Positions 16,882 to 25,613 of a DNA stretch of 64,000 bases are shown here, piece by piece. Source of the DNA: Arthrobacter burdickii (lineage in GTDB: Bacteria > Actinomycetota > Actinomycetes > Actinomycetales > Micrococcaceae); contig NZ_JAROCG010000001.1 of NCBI RefSeq assembly GCF_030433645.1, positions 1,860,001 through 1,924,000 on the forward strand. The letters are read 5' to 3'. The notes beneath the pieces were generated by a model. The model had not been told where the DNA came from. It searched no databases and worked only from the letters and a program-made list of their open reading frames with translations. Made by a program: the position numbers and the translations under genes. Position 1 is the stretch's first letter, and each line of letters starts with the position of its first letter.

Positions 16882-17044
16882 TCCGGCGCGGCGCGCCGGG
16901 AGGGTATCGGCCCTGCGGAAGACGCACGACGCCGGCCGGCGGACCCATGCTTCCGGCGTCCTGCAGGCGGGCGTCCGGCGGCCCTGGAGTTCACCCCCGG
17001 CGATACGCCTCCCATCGGCGGGAGCGGTACGGGAGAATGGACGC

Positions 17045-17896
17045 ATGTCGACACCACCACTTGGAACCACTGCATCCCGCGACCTGGGCAGGGTGTTGCC
17101 CTCGGGCGAGACCATCGGCCGGTACACCAGCTACCTCGACGCGCAGAAAGCCGTGGACTACCTCGCCGACAACAAGTTCGCCGTGGAGCGCGTAGCCATC
17201 ATCGGCAACGACCTGAAGACGGTGGAGCGCGTCACGGGTCGCCTCAGCTACCCGCGGGTGGCGCTCGCCAGCGCCGCGACGGGAGCCTGGTTCGGACTGT
17301 TCGTGGGACTGATCCTGAGCCTCTTCGCCGGCAGCGAGGCGGGCAGCACCATCTCCTCCTCGATCGCACTGGGTGCCATCTTCTGGCTGCTCTTCGGCGT
17401 CATCACCTATGCGTTCCAGCGCGGCAAGCGCGACTTCACCTCCACGAGCCAGGTGATCGCGACGAGCTACGACGTCATCGTGGACCCGAGCCTTGCAGCG
17501 GACGCCCGTCGCCTGCTCCAGCAGCTCCCGATGAACGGGCAGGCGCAGCACCCCGGGGCGAACTCCTCGCCCTGGGGCACCGCCCCGGGCCGTGCTCCGC
17601 AGCAGGCGCCCGAGCGCCCGGCGTCGTGGAACGACCCCTACTCCGGACAGCAGCAGCCGCAGCCGCAGCAGCCCGGGACGGCGGAGGGTGAGACTGCCGG
17701 TGCCGGCACCGGTGGGCCCCGCAGGGGACAGTTCCCCGACCTTCCGGACGGACGGCCCCAGTACGGTGTGCGCGTGGAGGACTCTCCCGTCGGGCCGACG
17801 TCGGAGCCCGGTGCACCCGCGGCACCCGCGGCACCCGCGGCCGACGGCCAGGAACCCGGCCCGCACGGCTCCTCAGCCGCCGGCGGCCCGCGCTGA
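17045..17896 (+). CDS. General stress protein 17M-like membrane protein
   Basis: 283 residues. The first 150 resemble the general-stress-protein 17M domain: YTSYLDAQKAVDYLADN and VERVAIIGNDLKTVERV, then two membrane helices (about residues 75-120, ATGAWFGLFVGLILSLFAG and SIALGAIFWLLFGVITYAF). The C-terminal 130 residues are a disordered Gln/Pro/Ala-rich tail ending in APAAPAAPA repeats. Its function is not established; the name comes from a Bacillus stress-regulon relative. The ATG is at 17045 with a weak GAGAAT hexamer six bases upstream. A strong terminator follows. Confidence 0.75.
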   Translation: MSTPPLGTTASRDLGRVLPSGETIGRYTSYLDAQKAVDYLADNKFAVERVAIIGNDLKTVERVTGRLSYPRVALASAATGAWFGLFVGLILSLFAGSEAGSTISSSIALGAIFWLLFGVITYAFQRGKRDFTSTSQVIATSYDVIVDPSLAADARRLLQQLPMNGQAQHPGANSSPWGTAPGRAPQQAPERPASWNDPYSGQQQPQPQQPGTAEGETAGAGTGGPRRGQFPDLPDGRPQYGVRVEDSPVGPTSEPGAPAAPAAPAADGQEPGPHGSSAAGGPR

Positions 17897-17920
17897 CCCG
17901 CTGAGGGTCGGACAACACGC

Positions 17921-17968
17921 CGGAACGGAAAAGGCAGGGACCCTCGGGTCCCTGCCTTTTCCGTTCCG
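17921..17968. terminator. Strong bidirectional terminator
   Basis: A perfect 22-bp stem (from CGGAACGGAAAAGGCAGGG to its complement) with a CTCG loop. Because the stem contains A4 and T4 runs, each strand presents a T-tract inside the hairpin. It separates the convergent stress-protein and aminopeptidase P genes. Confidence 0.85.
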
Positions 17969-18009
17969 GCCGTCTCCGGCCCGGGCTGCGCCGTGTCCGG
18001 CCCTCCGCC

Positions 18010-19584
18010 CTACTCGTTTCCCCAGATGCCTGCCATCCAGTCCTCGACGTCGTCCGGAGTGCGGGGAAGGGCCGCGCTGAGGTTGACGGGGCCGTTCGCC
18101 GTCATCAGGATGTCGTCCTCGATGCGCACGCCGACCCCGCGGTACTCCTCCGGGACGGCGAGGTCCTCGGCCTTGAAGTACAGGCCGGGCTCGATGGTGA
18201 ACACCATGCCCTCCGTGAGGACGCCGTCCAGGTACAGGTCGCGCTTGGCCTGTGCGCAGTCGTGGACGTCCATGCCGAGGTGGTGGCTCGTGCCGTGCGG
18301 CATCCAGCGGCGGTGGTGCTGGCCCTCCGGTGCCAGTGCCTCCTCGAGGGACACGGGCAGGAGACCCCAGCGGTCCAGGTTCTCCGCCAGCACGGTGACG
18401 GCCGCGAGGTGGACCTCGCGGAACCTGCGGCCGGGCTGCGCGGCGGCGAAGCCGGCGTCGGCGGCGTCGAGCACGGCCTGGTAGATCCTCCGCTGTATGT
18501 CCGTGTAGCGCCCGTTGACGGGCAGGGTCCGGGTGATGTCGGCGGTGTAGAGGCTCTCCGCCTCGACCCCGGCGTCGAGCAGGAGCAGCTCGCCGGCCCT
18601 GAGGGAGCCCGTGTTGCGGATCCAGTGCAGCGTGGTGGCGTTGTTCCCCGACGCGGCGATGGTGTCGTAGCCGAGGTCGTTGCCCTCCTCGCGGGCCCGG
18701 GCGAAGAACGCGCCCTCGACCACGCGCTCGCCGCGCGGGTGTGTGATGGCGCGGGGAAGGGTCCGGACGACTTCGTGGAAACCGTTGACGGTGGCCGCGA
18801 CGGCGGCTTCCATCTGCTCGATCTCCCAGTCGTCCTTGATGAGTCTCAGCTCGGACAGGGCTTCGGCGAGCACGGCGTCGAGGGCGTCGGCCTTCTCGAG
18901 GTCCACGCCCGTGTTGATGCGGGAGGTGTCGACGAGCGCATCCGCGTTGAAGTCGACCTCGCGCAGCAGGCGGATGCTCACGCCGCCGATCGCGGCGACA
19001 CCGGCGTCCTTGGTGATGGCGACCTCGAGGTCGGCGAGGTCCGCCGTCTCGAGGGCGAGCTGTGCCCGGATCTGCGCCATCGAGAGGCGATCGCCGATCC
19101 AGAAGCCGCCGTAGCGGGAATTCGCGTAGAACTCGGCGCTGTCGCGGCCTGCCAGTTCCCGGAAGTACAGCGTGGCCGCGTGGTTCCCGCCGTCGTCGCC
19201 CGTTCCCGGATCGACGGGCTCGAGGACGAGGACGGCGTCGGGCTCGTGGTCGAGTCCGAGGCCGGTCAGGTGCGCGAAGCCGGAGTGCGGGCGGTATCGA
19301 TAGTCGGTGTCGTTGGAGCGGACCTTGAAGGGCCCGGCCGGAATGACGAGGCGCTCGCCGGGGAAGCGGTCGGAGATGGCACGACGACGGCGGGCCGCAT
19401 GGGCGGCGACGGGCGCCGTGGCAGGGAGCTCGTCCGAGGCCGGCGCCCAGCTGCCGGCCATGAACGCCTTGAAGGCGTCGGAGTCGGGCCGCTGGGAGCG
19501 GTTGTCATTGCGGTCTGACAGCGGCTGGCCCTCCGGTGAGTCGGTGGGATTTCGGGCTGCGGATGCGGTGTCATCGGTGCTCAT
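18010..19584 (-). CDS. pepP: Xaa-Pro aminopeptidase (aminopeptidase P, M24B)
   Basis: Dinuclear metal peptidase that removes the N-terminal residue when proline is second. 524 residues. An N-terminal creatinase-like domain (about 60-240) precedes the pita-bread catalytic domain with metal ligands in the expected order: Asp in LLDAGVE, Asp in TADITRT, His in GTSHHLGMDVHD, Glu in TIEPGLYF and Glu in VRIEDD. The first 50 residues are disordered. The ATG at 19584 is followed by no obvious signal peptide, so it is cytoplasmic. Divergent from the PHP gene. Confidence 0.92.
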   Translation of the reverse strand: MSTDDTASAARNPTDSPEGQPLSDRNDNRSQRPDSDAFKAFMAGSWAPASDELPATAPVAAHAARRRRAISDRFPGERLVIPAGPFKVRSNDTDYRYRPHSGFAHLTGLGLDHEPDAVLVLEPVDPGTGDDGGNHAATLYFRELAGRDSAEFYANSRYGGFWIGDRLSMAQIRAQLALETADLADLEVAITKDAGVAAIGGVSIRLLREVDFNADALVDTSRINTGVDLEKADALDAVLAEALSELRLIKDDWEIEQMEAAVAATVNGFHEVVRTLPRAITHPRGERVVEGAFFARAREEGNDLGYDTIAASGNNATTLHWIRNTGSLRAGELLLLDAGVEAESLYTADITRTLPVNGRYTDIQRRIYQAVLDAADAGFAAAQPGRRFREVHLAAVTVLAENLDRWGLLPVSLEEALAPEGQHHRRWMPHGTSHHLGMDVHDCAQAKRDLYLDGVLTEGMVFTIEPGLYFKAEDLAVPEEYRGVGVRIEDDILMTANGPVNLSAALPRTPDDVEDWMAGIWGNE

Positions 19585-19676
19585 CCCGCCATCGTCTCAC
19601 CGTCGCCGCGCAGCAGGAAAGTCCGTCCCTCCCGCAGGGCGGGGCGCCGGTGCCGGACGGAGCCGGCGACGGCGCG

Positions 19677-19682
19677 TAGATT
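19677..19682 (+). promoter_or_regulatory. Putative -10 element of the PHP gene (leaderless)
   Basis: TAGATT, then GGGTCCG, then GTG at 19690. This spacing is the main reason to choose the GTG start rather than the TTG at 19681, which lies inside the hexamer. Confidence 0.5.
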
Positions 19683-19689
19683 GGGTCCG

Positions 19690-20532
19690 GTGAGAATCGA
19701 TCTGCACACGCACTCCAACGTCTCGGACGGTACCGAGGACCCCGACGTCCTGATCGCGTCCGCGGCGGCCGCAGGCCTCGACGCCGTCGCACTCACCGAC
19801 CACGACTCCACGGCCGGCTGGGAGCGCGCCGCCGCGGCGGCCGCAGCGCACGGCATCACCTTCGTCCCCGGCATGGAGGTCTCCTGCCGCACCGACACCG
19901 GCATCAGCGTGCACGTGCTGTCCTACCTGCACGACCCGGAGCACGCCGGCCTGCGGGAGGAGATCGCGAAATCCCGTACCGCGCGGCTCACGAGGGCCCG
20001 GCGCATGGTCGAGCTCATGTCCGCGGACTTCCCCATCACCTGGGACCTGGTCGAGGAGCACGTGACCGAGGGGGCGACCGTGGGGCGCCCGCATATCGCG
20101 GATGCGCTGATCGCACTGGGCATCGTCAGTACACGGTCGGAAGCGTTCGAGCGCGTCCTGACGGCGCGCTCACCCTACTGGGTCAGCCACTACGCGCCGC
20201 ACCCCGCGGAGGCGGTGTCCCTCATCCGGGAGGCGGGCGGTGTCCCCGTCTTCGCGCACCCCTCCGCGTTCAACCGCGGGGCCGTGGTGGGCGGCGCGGT
20301 CATCGACGAGATGATCGACGCCGGGCTGCTGGGCCTGGAGATCGATCACCGGGACAACCCGGAGGACGCCCGGGTGGAGCTGCGGAGGATCGCACGCGAC
20401 AACGGCCTCCTCGTCACGGGCTCCAGCGACTACCACGGCAGCGGGAAGCCGAACCTGCTCGGGGAGAACGTCACGAGCGGCCAGGTCCTCGAGGCCATCG
20501 TGTCGCTGGCCACCGGGACCCCGATCAGCTAG
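19690..20532 (+). CDS. PHP-domain phosphoesterase
   Basis: 280 residues, a whole-length single PHP domain. Metal-binding motifs: RIDLHTHSNVSDGT (His6, His8) at the very N-terminus, TDHDST, PGMEVSC, FAHPSAF and SSDYHGSGK. Close relatives of this length include 3',5'-nucleoside bisphosphate phosphatases of the YciV/RnaAM type, so hydrolysis of a nucleotide or short-RNA phosphate is plausible, but the substrate is not proven. The start is GTG at 19690, giving MRIDLHTHSN. The 3' end overlaps the convergent methyltransferase gene by eight bases. Confidence 0.87.
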   Translation: MRIDLHTHSNVSDGTEDPDVLIASAAAAGLDAVALTDHDSTAGWERAAAAAAAHGITFVPGMEVSCRTDTGISVHVLSYLHDPEHAGLREEIAKSRTARLTRARRMVELMSADFPITWDLVEEHVTEGATVGRPHIADALIALGIVSTRSEAFERVLTARSPYWVSHYAPHPAEAVSLIREAGGVPVFAHPSAFNRGAVVGGAVIDEMIDAGLLGLEIDHRDNPEDARVELRRIARDNGLLVTGSSDYHGSGKPNLLGENVTSGQVLEAIVSLATGTPIS

Positions 20533-21418
20533 CCGTACTGCCCGGGACCTGGAGCCATGGGGCCAGGCGGGCGTGCATGACGTCGATGGCCTGGGGATTG
20601 CGGTCCACGCAGACGAAGCGCCGGCCGAGCTTGCCCGCGACCGCTCCGAGCGTCCCCGACCCGGCGAAGAAGTCCAGCACCCAGTCGCCCTCCCGGCTGC
20701 TCGCCGCAACGGCCCGCCGCAGCAGGCCCTCGGGCTTCTGCGTCGGATAACCAGTCTTCTCGCGGCCGGTCGGGGACACGATGGTGTGCCACCACACGTC
20801 GGTCGGCAGCTTGCCGAGCGCAGCCTTCTCGGCGGTCACGAGGCCGGGGGCCATGTAGGGTTCCCGGTCCACCTCGTCGCTGTTGAAGTAGTAGCCCGAA
20901 GGGTTCTTCACGTACACGAGGATGTTGTCGTGCTTGGCGGGCCACTTGCGCTTGGCCCGTGCACCGTAGTCGTAGGCCCAGATGATCTCGTTGAGGAAGC
21001 AGTCGCGCCCGAACAGGGCGTCCAGCATGACCTTGGCGTAGTGCACCTCGCGGTAGTCGAGGTGCAGGTAAAGTGTGCCGTCGTCCGCGAGGAGCCGCCA
21101 TGCCTCGGCGAGCCGAGGCGCGAGGAAGTCCCAGTAGTCCTCGAACGCGTCGTCGTAGCTCGCCAGCATGCCCTTGACGGTCGAGTAGGAGAGGCCCTTG
21201 AAGCCCACACGATCGCCCGTGCCTCCGGCCGCCCGGACCATCGTGGTCTGCTGGCGGCGCTGCACGCGGCCGGTGTTGAAAGGCGGGTCGACGTAGATCA
21301 TCGTGAACGCCGCATCGGGCAGGGTGGCCAGGTATTCCGCATTGTCCGCGTGCACCACGAGGTTGGCGCCGTCCGCACTCCAGTCGGGCAGTACGGACGG
21401 CGCAGGAAGCTCGGTCAC
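20525..21418 (-). CDS. Solitary site-specific DNA methyltransferase (beta-type N-methyltransferase)
   Basis: 297 residues. Catalytic motif IV VDPPFNTG (44-50) precedes the SAM-binding motif I DFFAGSGT (249-256), the beta-class order seen in type III Mod and many adenine or N4-cytosine methyltransferases. EIIWAYDYGARAKRKW and TQKPEGLLRR are typical of the family. No restriction endonuclease or specificity subunit is nearby, so it is an orphan enzyme. It begins six bases after the RNA-helicase stop on the same strand, so it is probably cotranscribed with it. Recognition sequence cannot be read from the protein. Confidence 0.85.
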   Translation of the reverse strand: MTELPAPSVLPDWSADGANLVVHADNAEYLATLPDAAFTMIYVDPPFNTGRVQRRQQTTMVRAAGGTGDRVGFKGLSYSTVKGMLASYDDAFEDYWDFLAPRLAEAWRLLADDGTLYLHLDYREVHYAKVMLDALFGRDCFLNEIIWAYDYGARAKRKWPAKHDNILVYVKNPSGYYFNSDEVDREPYMAPGLVTAEKAALGKLPTDVWWHTIVSPTGREKTGYPTQKPEGLLRRAVAASSREGDWVLDFFAGSGTLGAVAGKLGRRFVCVDRNPQAIDVMHARLAPWLQVPGSTAS

Positions 21419-21424
21419 CGAGGG

Positions 21425-23155
21425 CTAGTCCTCTGCGCCGCCGGCAGGCTTCGCGACGACCTCGCCATTGCGTCGGCGGGTGCGGCTGCGGCGCTGGCGG
21501 TCGCCCGCCGGGGCCTCGCCGTCGCCGGCCGAGCGGCGACGCCGTCCGCCCTCGCCATCGGCCGACGCTGCGGGCGCTGCGGGGGCCTGGGCATCGCTGC
21601 TGCGGCTGTCGCTGCGTCCACGGCCCCGCGATCCGCGCGAGCCCTCGCCGGCAGCGCCGTCGCGTCGCTGTCCGCGGTCACCGGAACGTCCGCGACCGGC
21701 GTCGTTCCGGCCGCCGTCGTTCCTGGTTCCGTCGGAGTGTCCGCCGCCGCGCTTGCCGGTCTCGCCGAGGTCCTCGAGGACCTCCGCATCGATGCCCGCG
21801 AGCTTGCGGTCCTTCCGGGGGAGGCGTCCCTTGGTGCCCTCGGGAATGTCCAGGTCCGTGTACAGGTGCGGCGACGAGGAGTAGGTCTCCACAGGCTCCG
21901 GGGTGTCGAGCCCGAGCGCCTTGTTGATCAGGCCCCAGCGGGGGACGTCGTCCCAGTCGACGAAGGTGACCGCGGTGCCCTTCTTGCCGGCGCGTCCCGT
22001 GCGGCCCACGCGGTGCAGGTAGGCCTTCTCGTCCTCGGGGCACTGGTAGTTGATGACGTGCGTGATGTCCTCGACGTCGATGCCGCGTGCCGCGACCTCC
22101 GTCGCCACGAGGACGTCGATCTTGTCGCCGCGGAAGGCACGCAGTGCCTGCTCGCGCGCGCCCTGTCCGAGATCCCCATGAATGGCTCCGGCCGCGAAGC
22201 CGCGGTCGATGAGTTCCTCGGAGAGCTTCGCGGCGGTGCGCTTCGTCTTGCAGAAGATGATGGCGCGTCCGCGGTTCCGGGACTGCAGGATGCGGGCCAC
22301 GACCTCGGCCTTGTCCAGGTTGTGCGCCCGGTAGATGACCTGGCGGATGTCCTTCTTGGTGATGCCCTCGTCCTCGGGATCCGCGGCGCGGATGTGCGTG
22401 GGCTGCGTCATGTAGCGGCGCGCCATGGCGATGACGGGGCCGGGCATGGTCGCGGAGAACAGGAGGGTCTGGCGTACCGGCGGCGTCGCGGCGATCAGGG
22501 TCTCGACGTCGGGCAGGAAGCCGAGGTCCAGCATCTCGTCGGCCTCGTCCAGCACGACGATCTTCACGTTCTTGAGGACCAGCAGCTTCTGCCGGTACAG
22601 GTCGATCAGGCGGCCGGGCGTGCCGACCACGATCTCGACGCCCTTCTTGATGGCCTCGATCTGCGGCTCGTAGGCGCGGCCGCCGTAGATGGTGACGATG
22701 CGCGCGTTGCGCTTCCTGGCCGCCGTCGTGAGGTCGCTGGCGACCTGGACGGCGAGCTCGCGCGTCGGGACGACGACGAGGGCCTGCGGTGCGCCGGGAA
22801 CCGGGAGCCTGTCGTAGCCTTCGTCATCGGGGCCGACGACGCGCTGGATGGCGGGGATGCCGAAGCCGAGGGTCTTGCCCGTTCCCGTCTTCGCCTGGCC
22901 GATGATGTCGTGGCCGCCGAGGGCGATCGACAGGGTCATGGCCTGGATGGGGAAGGGGTGGGTGATGCCGGCGTCCGCGAGGGACTCGACGATGTCCGGG
23001 CGGACGTTGAAGTCCGCGAAGGTCTCGGCGACGGCCGCGTGCGGCTCCTCGGTGGTGACCAGGGTCTCCTCGACGTCGATGACGTCGGAGGAGTTGTCGG
23101 CGACGAGGTGGTGCGCGTCGGTGGCCGTCGTGTCTGTGTGGTGTGTGTTGTGCAC
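21425..23155 (-). CDS. DEAD-box ATP-dependent RNA helicase (RhlE-like position)
   Basis: 576 residues. Motif Q region FADFNVRPDIV with PFPIQ, Walker A AKTGTGKT (88-95), PTRELAVQ, GTPGRL, DEAD (203-206), SATMPG and HRVGRTGRAG are all present. The C-terminal 120 residues are a basic Arg/Gly/Asp/Ser-rich RNA-binding tail. Such helicases remodel mRNA or ribosome precursors, often in the cold. GTG start. The order helicase, ferritin-like protein, DUF3107, TetR, MoeB resembles mycobacterial Rv3211-Rv3206c. The 220 bases upstream hold a direct-repeat-poor leader with no element I can name. The methyltransferase follows in the same operon. Confidence 0.92.
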   Translation of the reverse strand: MHNTHHTDTTATDAHHLVADNSSDVIDVEETLVTTEEPHAAVAETFADFNVRPDIVESLADAGITHPFPIQAMTLSIALGGHDIIGQAKTGTGKTLGFGIPAIQRVVGPDDEGYDRLPVPGAPQALVVVPTRELAVQVASDLTTAARKRNARIVTIYGGRAYEPQIEAIKKGVEIVVGTPGRLIDLYRQKLLVLKNVKIVVLDEADEMLDLGFLPDVETLIAATPPVRQTLLFSATMPGPVIAMARRYMTQPTHIRAADPEDEGITKKDIRQVIYRAHNLDKAEVVARILQSRNRGRAIIFCKTKRTAAKLSEELIDRGFAAGAIHGDLGQGAREQALRAFRGDKIDVLVATEVAARGIDVEDITHVINYQCPEDEKAYLHRVGRTGRAGKKGTAVTFVDWDDVPRWGLINKALGLDTPEPVETYSSSPHLYTDLDIPEGTKGRLPRKDRKLAGIDAEVLEDLGETGKRGGGHSDGTRNDGGRNDAGRGRSGDRGQRRDGAAGEGSRGSRGRGRSDSRSSDAQAPAAPAASADGEGGRRRRSAGDGEAPAGDRQRRSRTRRRNGEVVAKPAGGAED

Positions 23156-23411
23156 GTTCTACCGTTCATTCAGGCTCTGCGGCCGCTGAGGCTCGACGCC
23201 GGGAGAATGTCCCGTGCGGAGCGTATCGGCGGGCGCAGGGCGTCCAGTGGAAGCCGATCGCGGGCTTGCAACTGCGTGCGGGCTGCGGAGGGAGACCTGC
23301 GCCTGCGGGAAAACTCGGGATCGAGTAGGTACTGCGGGTTATCGACGAATGATAACGACCGGGCATCCATTACTACGCGTTAAAGACTACCCTGCCCGTC
23401 CCTGTCCGGCG

Positions 23412-24935
23412 TCATTCCAGGCCCCGGAGGGGCGCGTCCGTCGGTTTGACCTCGAAGCGGAGGCGCCGGCGCACGATGTCGGCCTCCACGAGCACCACCG
23501 TGACGCGCTCACCCGCCACGAGCTCGCCGTAGCACTTCGCCTCGAGCGGCGGTTCGGTGACCTGCACCGTCCCGGACAGGCGCGGTGCCTGTTTGCCGGG
23601 TGCGTCCTCGACGGCGGGCGGCGACCCCTGCAGGACGACGGCCGAGAATGCCTCGCCGATCCGGTTGCTCAGCAGCGCGGCCTGCACGGCATCCATCGCC
23701 CCGGAATCCAGCCGGGATGCGATCTGGTTGGAGGACGCCATCAGCGCGTTGAGGTCCGGAAGGGCGGCCCGGACCCAGCCGGGCACCTCCTCGCCGGCGC
23801 ACAGTGACGCGCAGGTCACGAGCACGAAGCGGTCCACGAGGCGGCGGAGGGGAGCGGTGGCGTGGGCGTAGGGCGCGGCGATGGCCGACTGCACGACGGC
23901 GTCCGGCACCTCGCCGTCGAACGCGGTGTAGCCGGCACCCCGGAAGAGCGAGGCCGCGGCGTGCATCAGCGCGAGCTGCCGCGGGTCTGTGACGTCGAGC
24001 GTGCGCAGGAAGGCGCCGTAGGGCATGTCCGCCGGCCATGGGTGCTCGAGCGCTTCGGACTGGCGGCGGAACTTGCCGAGCGCCCCCTCGTCGGGCTCGG
24101 GCATCGTACGCAGGATGCCGATGCCGCCGTCGATCATCATGCGCGCCGCGGCCATCCCCGTCATCAGCGAGATCTGGGCGTTCCAGTCCTCGCACGGGAG
24201 GGCAGGCTCGGTGAGGATGCCGTAGGTCTCGCCGTCGTGCGTGATCTCCTGGCGCGGCAGGTTGAGGCTCGCTCCGCCGCGGTCGAGTTCCTGCTGGAGG
24301 CGCCGGATCCCGATCTCGCGGAGCAGGCTGAGCTGCTCGTCGGCGGTACCGGCATCGATGTCCGCCTGGACCTCCGCATAGGTGAGCTGGCGCCGGCTGC
24401 GCACCACGGCCCGGCGCACCGAGGCGGACCGGACGATGGCGTCGGCGTCCAGGTGGAAATGCCACACGAATGCGGGGCGGTCCCTGCCGGGAAGCAGGCT
24501 CGCCGCGTCCTCGGAGATGACCTCGGGGTGGAGCGAGATGCGGCCGTCCGGCGCATACATGGTCTGGCCCCGGAGCCGGGCCTCACCGTCGATGGCACCG
24601 CCCGGGCGGACGAACAGCGGGACGTCGGCGATGGCGTACCAGACCTCGTAGCCCGCGTCGCTCCCTCCACCGGACGCGCCGTCGGACGCACTGCCGCGTG
24701 CCAGATGCACGGCCTGGTCCAGGTCCGTGGAGCCCGGCGGATCGATCGTGAGGAATGGAACGTCCCGCAGGTCGGCGGACGGGAGGTGGGAGGTCGCTAC
24801 CGCGTCCGCAGCCTCCTGCAGGACTGCCTCCGGGAAGTCCTCGCGGATGTCGAGTTCCTCGCGCAGGGCCCGGAGCGACTCGGCGAGGCGCTGGTGGGAC
24901 TCGCGGTCCCGAAGGTCCATATGCTGTGCTGGCAC
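23412..24935 (-). CDS. RNB-domain ribonuclease (RNase II/R family)
   Basis: 507 residues, a processive 3'-5' hydrolytic exoribonuclease domain. The catalytic acidic cluster is at DPPGSTDLDQAV, with VWYAIADVPLFV following and GQTMYAPDGRISLHPEVIS, LSLLREIG and FRGAGYTAF further on. The N-terminal cold-shock and S1 domains of full RNase II/R are short or missing, as in many actinobacterial homologues. I place the start at GTG 24935, six bases after TACCGT (leaderless), rather than at the GTG 12 codons upstream. Family and catalytic motif are clear; the cellular RNA substrate is not. Confidence 0.85.
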   Translation of the reverse strand: MPAQHMDLRDRESHQRLAESLRALREELDIREDFPEAVLQEAADAVATSHLPSADLRDVPFLTIDPPGSTDLDQAVHLARGSASDGASGGGSDAGYEVWYAIADVPLFVRPGGAIDGEARLRGQTMYAPDGRISLHPEVISEDAASLLPGRDRPAFVWHFHLDADAIVRSASVRRAVVRSRRQLTYAEVQADIDAGTADEQLSLLREIGIRRLQQELDRGGASLNLPRQEITHDGETYGILTEPALPCEDWNAQISLMTGMAAARMMIDGGIGILRTMPEPDEGALGKFRRQSEALEHPWPADMPYGAFLRTLDVTDPRQLALMHAAASLFRGAGYTAFDGEVPDAVVQSAIAAPYAHATAPLRRLVDRFVLVTCASLCAGEEVPGWVRAALPDLNALMASSNQIASRLDSGAMDAVQAALLSNRIGEAFSAVVLQGSPPAVEDAPGKQAPRLSGTVQVTEPPLEAKCYGELVAGERVTVVLVEADIVRRRLRFEVKPTDAPLRGLE

Positions 24936-24940
24936 AGGCC

Positions 24941-24946
24941 TACGGT
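24941..24946 (-). promoter_or_regulatory. Putative -10 element of the RNB ribonuclease gene (leaderless)
   Basis: TACCGT on the reverse strand, then AGGCCT, then GTG. It decides the start codon: an upstream in-frame GTG would lie outside the transcript. Confidence 0.5.
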
Positions 24947-25001
24947 AATGCACGTTCCGGACATCGGGCACGCTCCGCCGCGCGGGAGCCCGGACGTGCA
25001 G

Positions 25002-25448
25002 TCAGGAGGCGGATGTGCGGAGGGACTCGACGGCCTTCAGGACCCGTCGCTGTCGCGTGTCGGCGCCCTTCGCCTGCAGGATGGGAAACACGAGGGCCTT
25101 CCTGCGGCTGACGGACAGCGCGTCGAACGCACCCACCAGCGCGGGATCACCGGACAGGGCGACGGCGAGGTCCTCGGGCACGTCGACGGTGCGCTCCTCG
25201 GTGTCGGGTTCGAGGCGCACCACCACCGTCTGGCCGGCCTCGATCCCGCAGGCCTCGCGGTGCTCCGCGCTGACCGGGATCATCGCCCGGCCGTTCATCG
25301 ACCCGATCGTGGTGCGGTACGTATAGCTGCCGATGGTGACCCGCACGGCAGGGCGCCTGCCTCCGCCGAGCGCGGCCAGGACGTCCTCCGGCACTTCGAG
25401 ACCGGTGGCCGTGCGGCCGGAGAGTTCGAGGACGGTGGAGAAGTCCAT
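25002..25448 (-). CDS. YdeI/DUF1905-type protein
   Basis: 148 residues. An N-terminal DUF1905 beta-barrel-like domain (about 1-95) with LELSGRTATGLEVPEDVLAAL and GSYTYRTTIGSMNGRAMIPVS, and a C-terminal OmdA-like helical part (PEDLAVALSGDPALVGAFDALS then RQRRVLKAVESL). Such proteins are widespread, small and soluble with no proven activity. The ATG at 25448 is preceded by AGGAAGG ten bases upstream; the longer open frame upstream is low complexity and rejected. Confidence 0.8.
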   Translation of the reverse strand: MDFSTVLELSGRTATGLEVPEDVLAALGGGRRPAVRVTIGSYTYRTTIGSMNGRAMIPVSAEHREACGIEAGQTVVVRLEPDTEERTVDVPEDLAVALSGDPALVGAFDALSVSRRKALVFPILQAKGADTRQRRVLKAVESLRTSAS

Positions 25449-25601
25449 GGGTGCTGCCTTCCTGCTGCGGCCGGATCTGTCATCGGATCTGTGCTGGGAG
25501 CGCGGAATCCCCGCGGCCCGGACCGCGAGCATAGACCGCGGACAGCGTCCCGCAACAGACCCGGACGCCGTGCTGCAGGTTGCCCCGGGCCTTCGATTGC
25601 G

Positions 25602-25607
25602 TACTCT
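25602..25607 (+). promoter_or_regulatory. Putative -10 element of the ferritin-like gene (leaderless)
   Basis: TACTCT, then TGCAGA, then ATG at 25614. The six-base spacing fixes the start and implies a leaderless message. Confidence 0.5.
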
Positions 25608-25613
25608 TGCAGA

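Noticed and set aside
20573..23383. 936-codon open frame antisense to the methyltransferase and helicase
   Set aside because: Mirror frame of two recognisable genes; no motif and no start signal.
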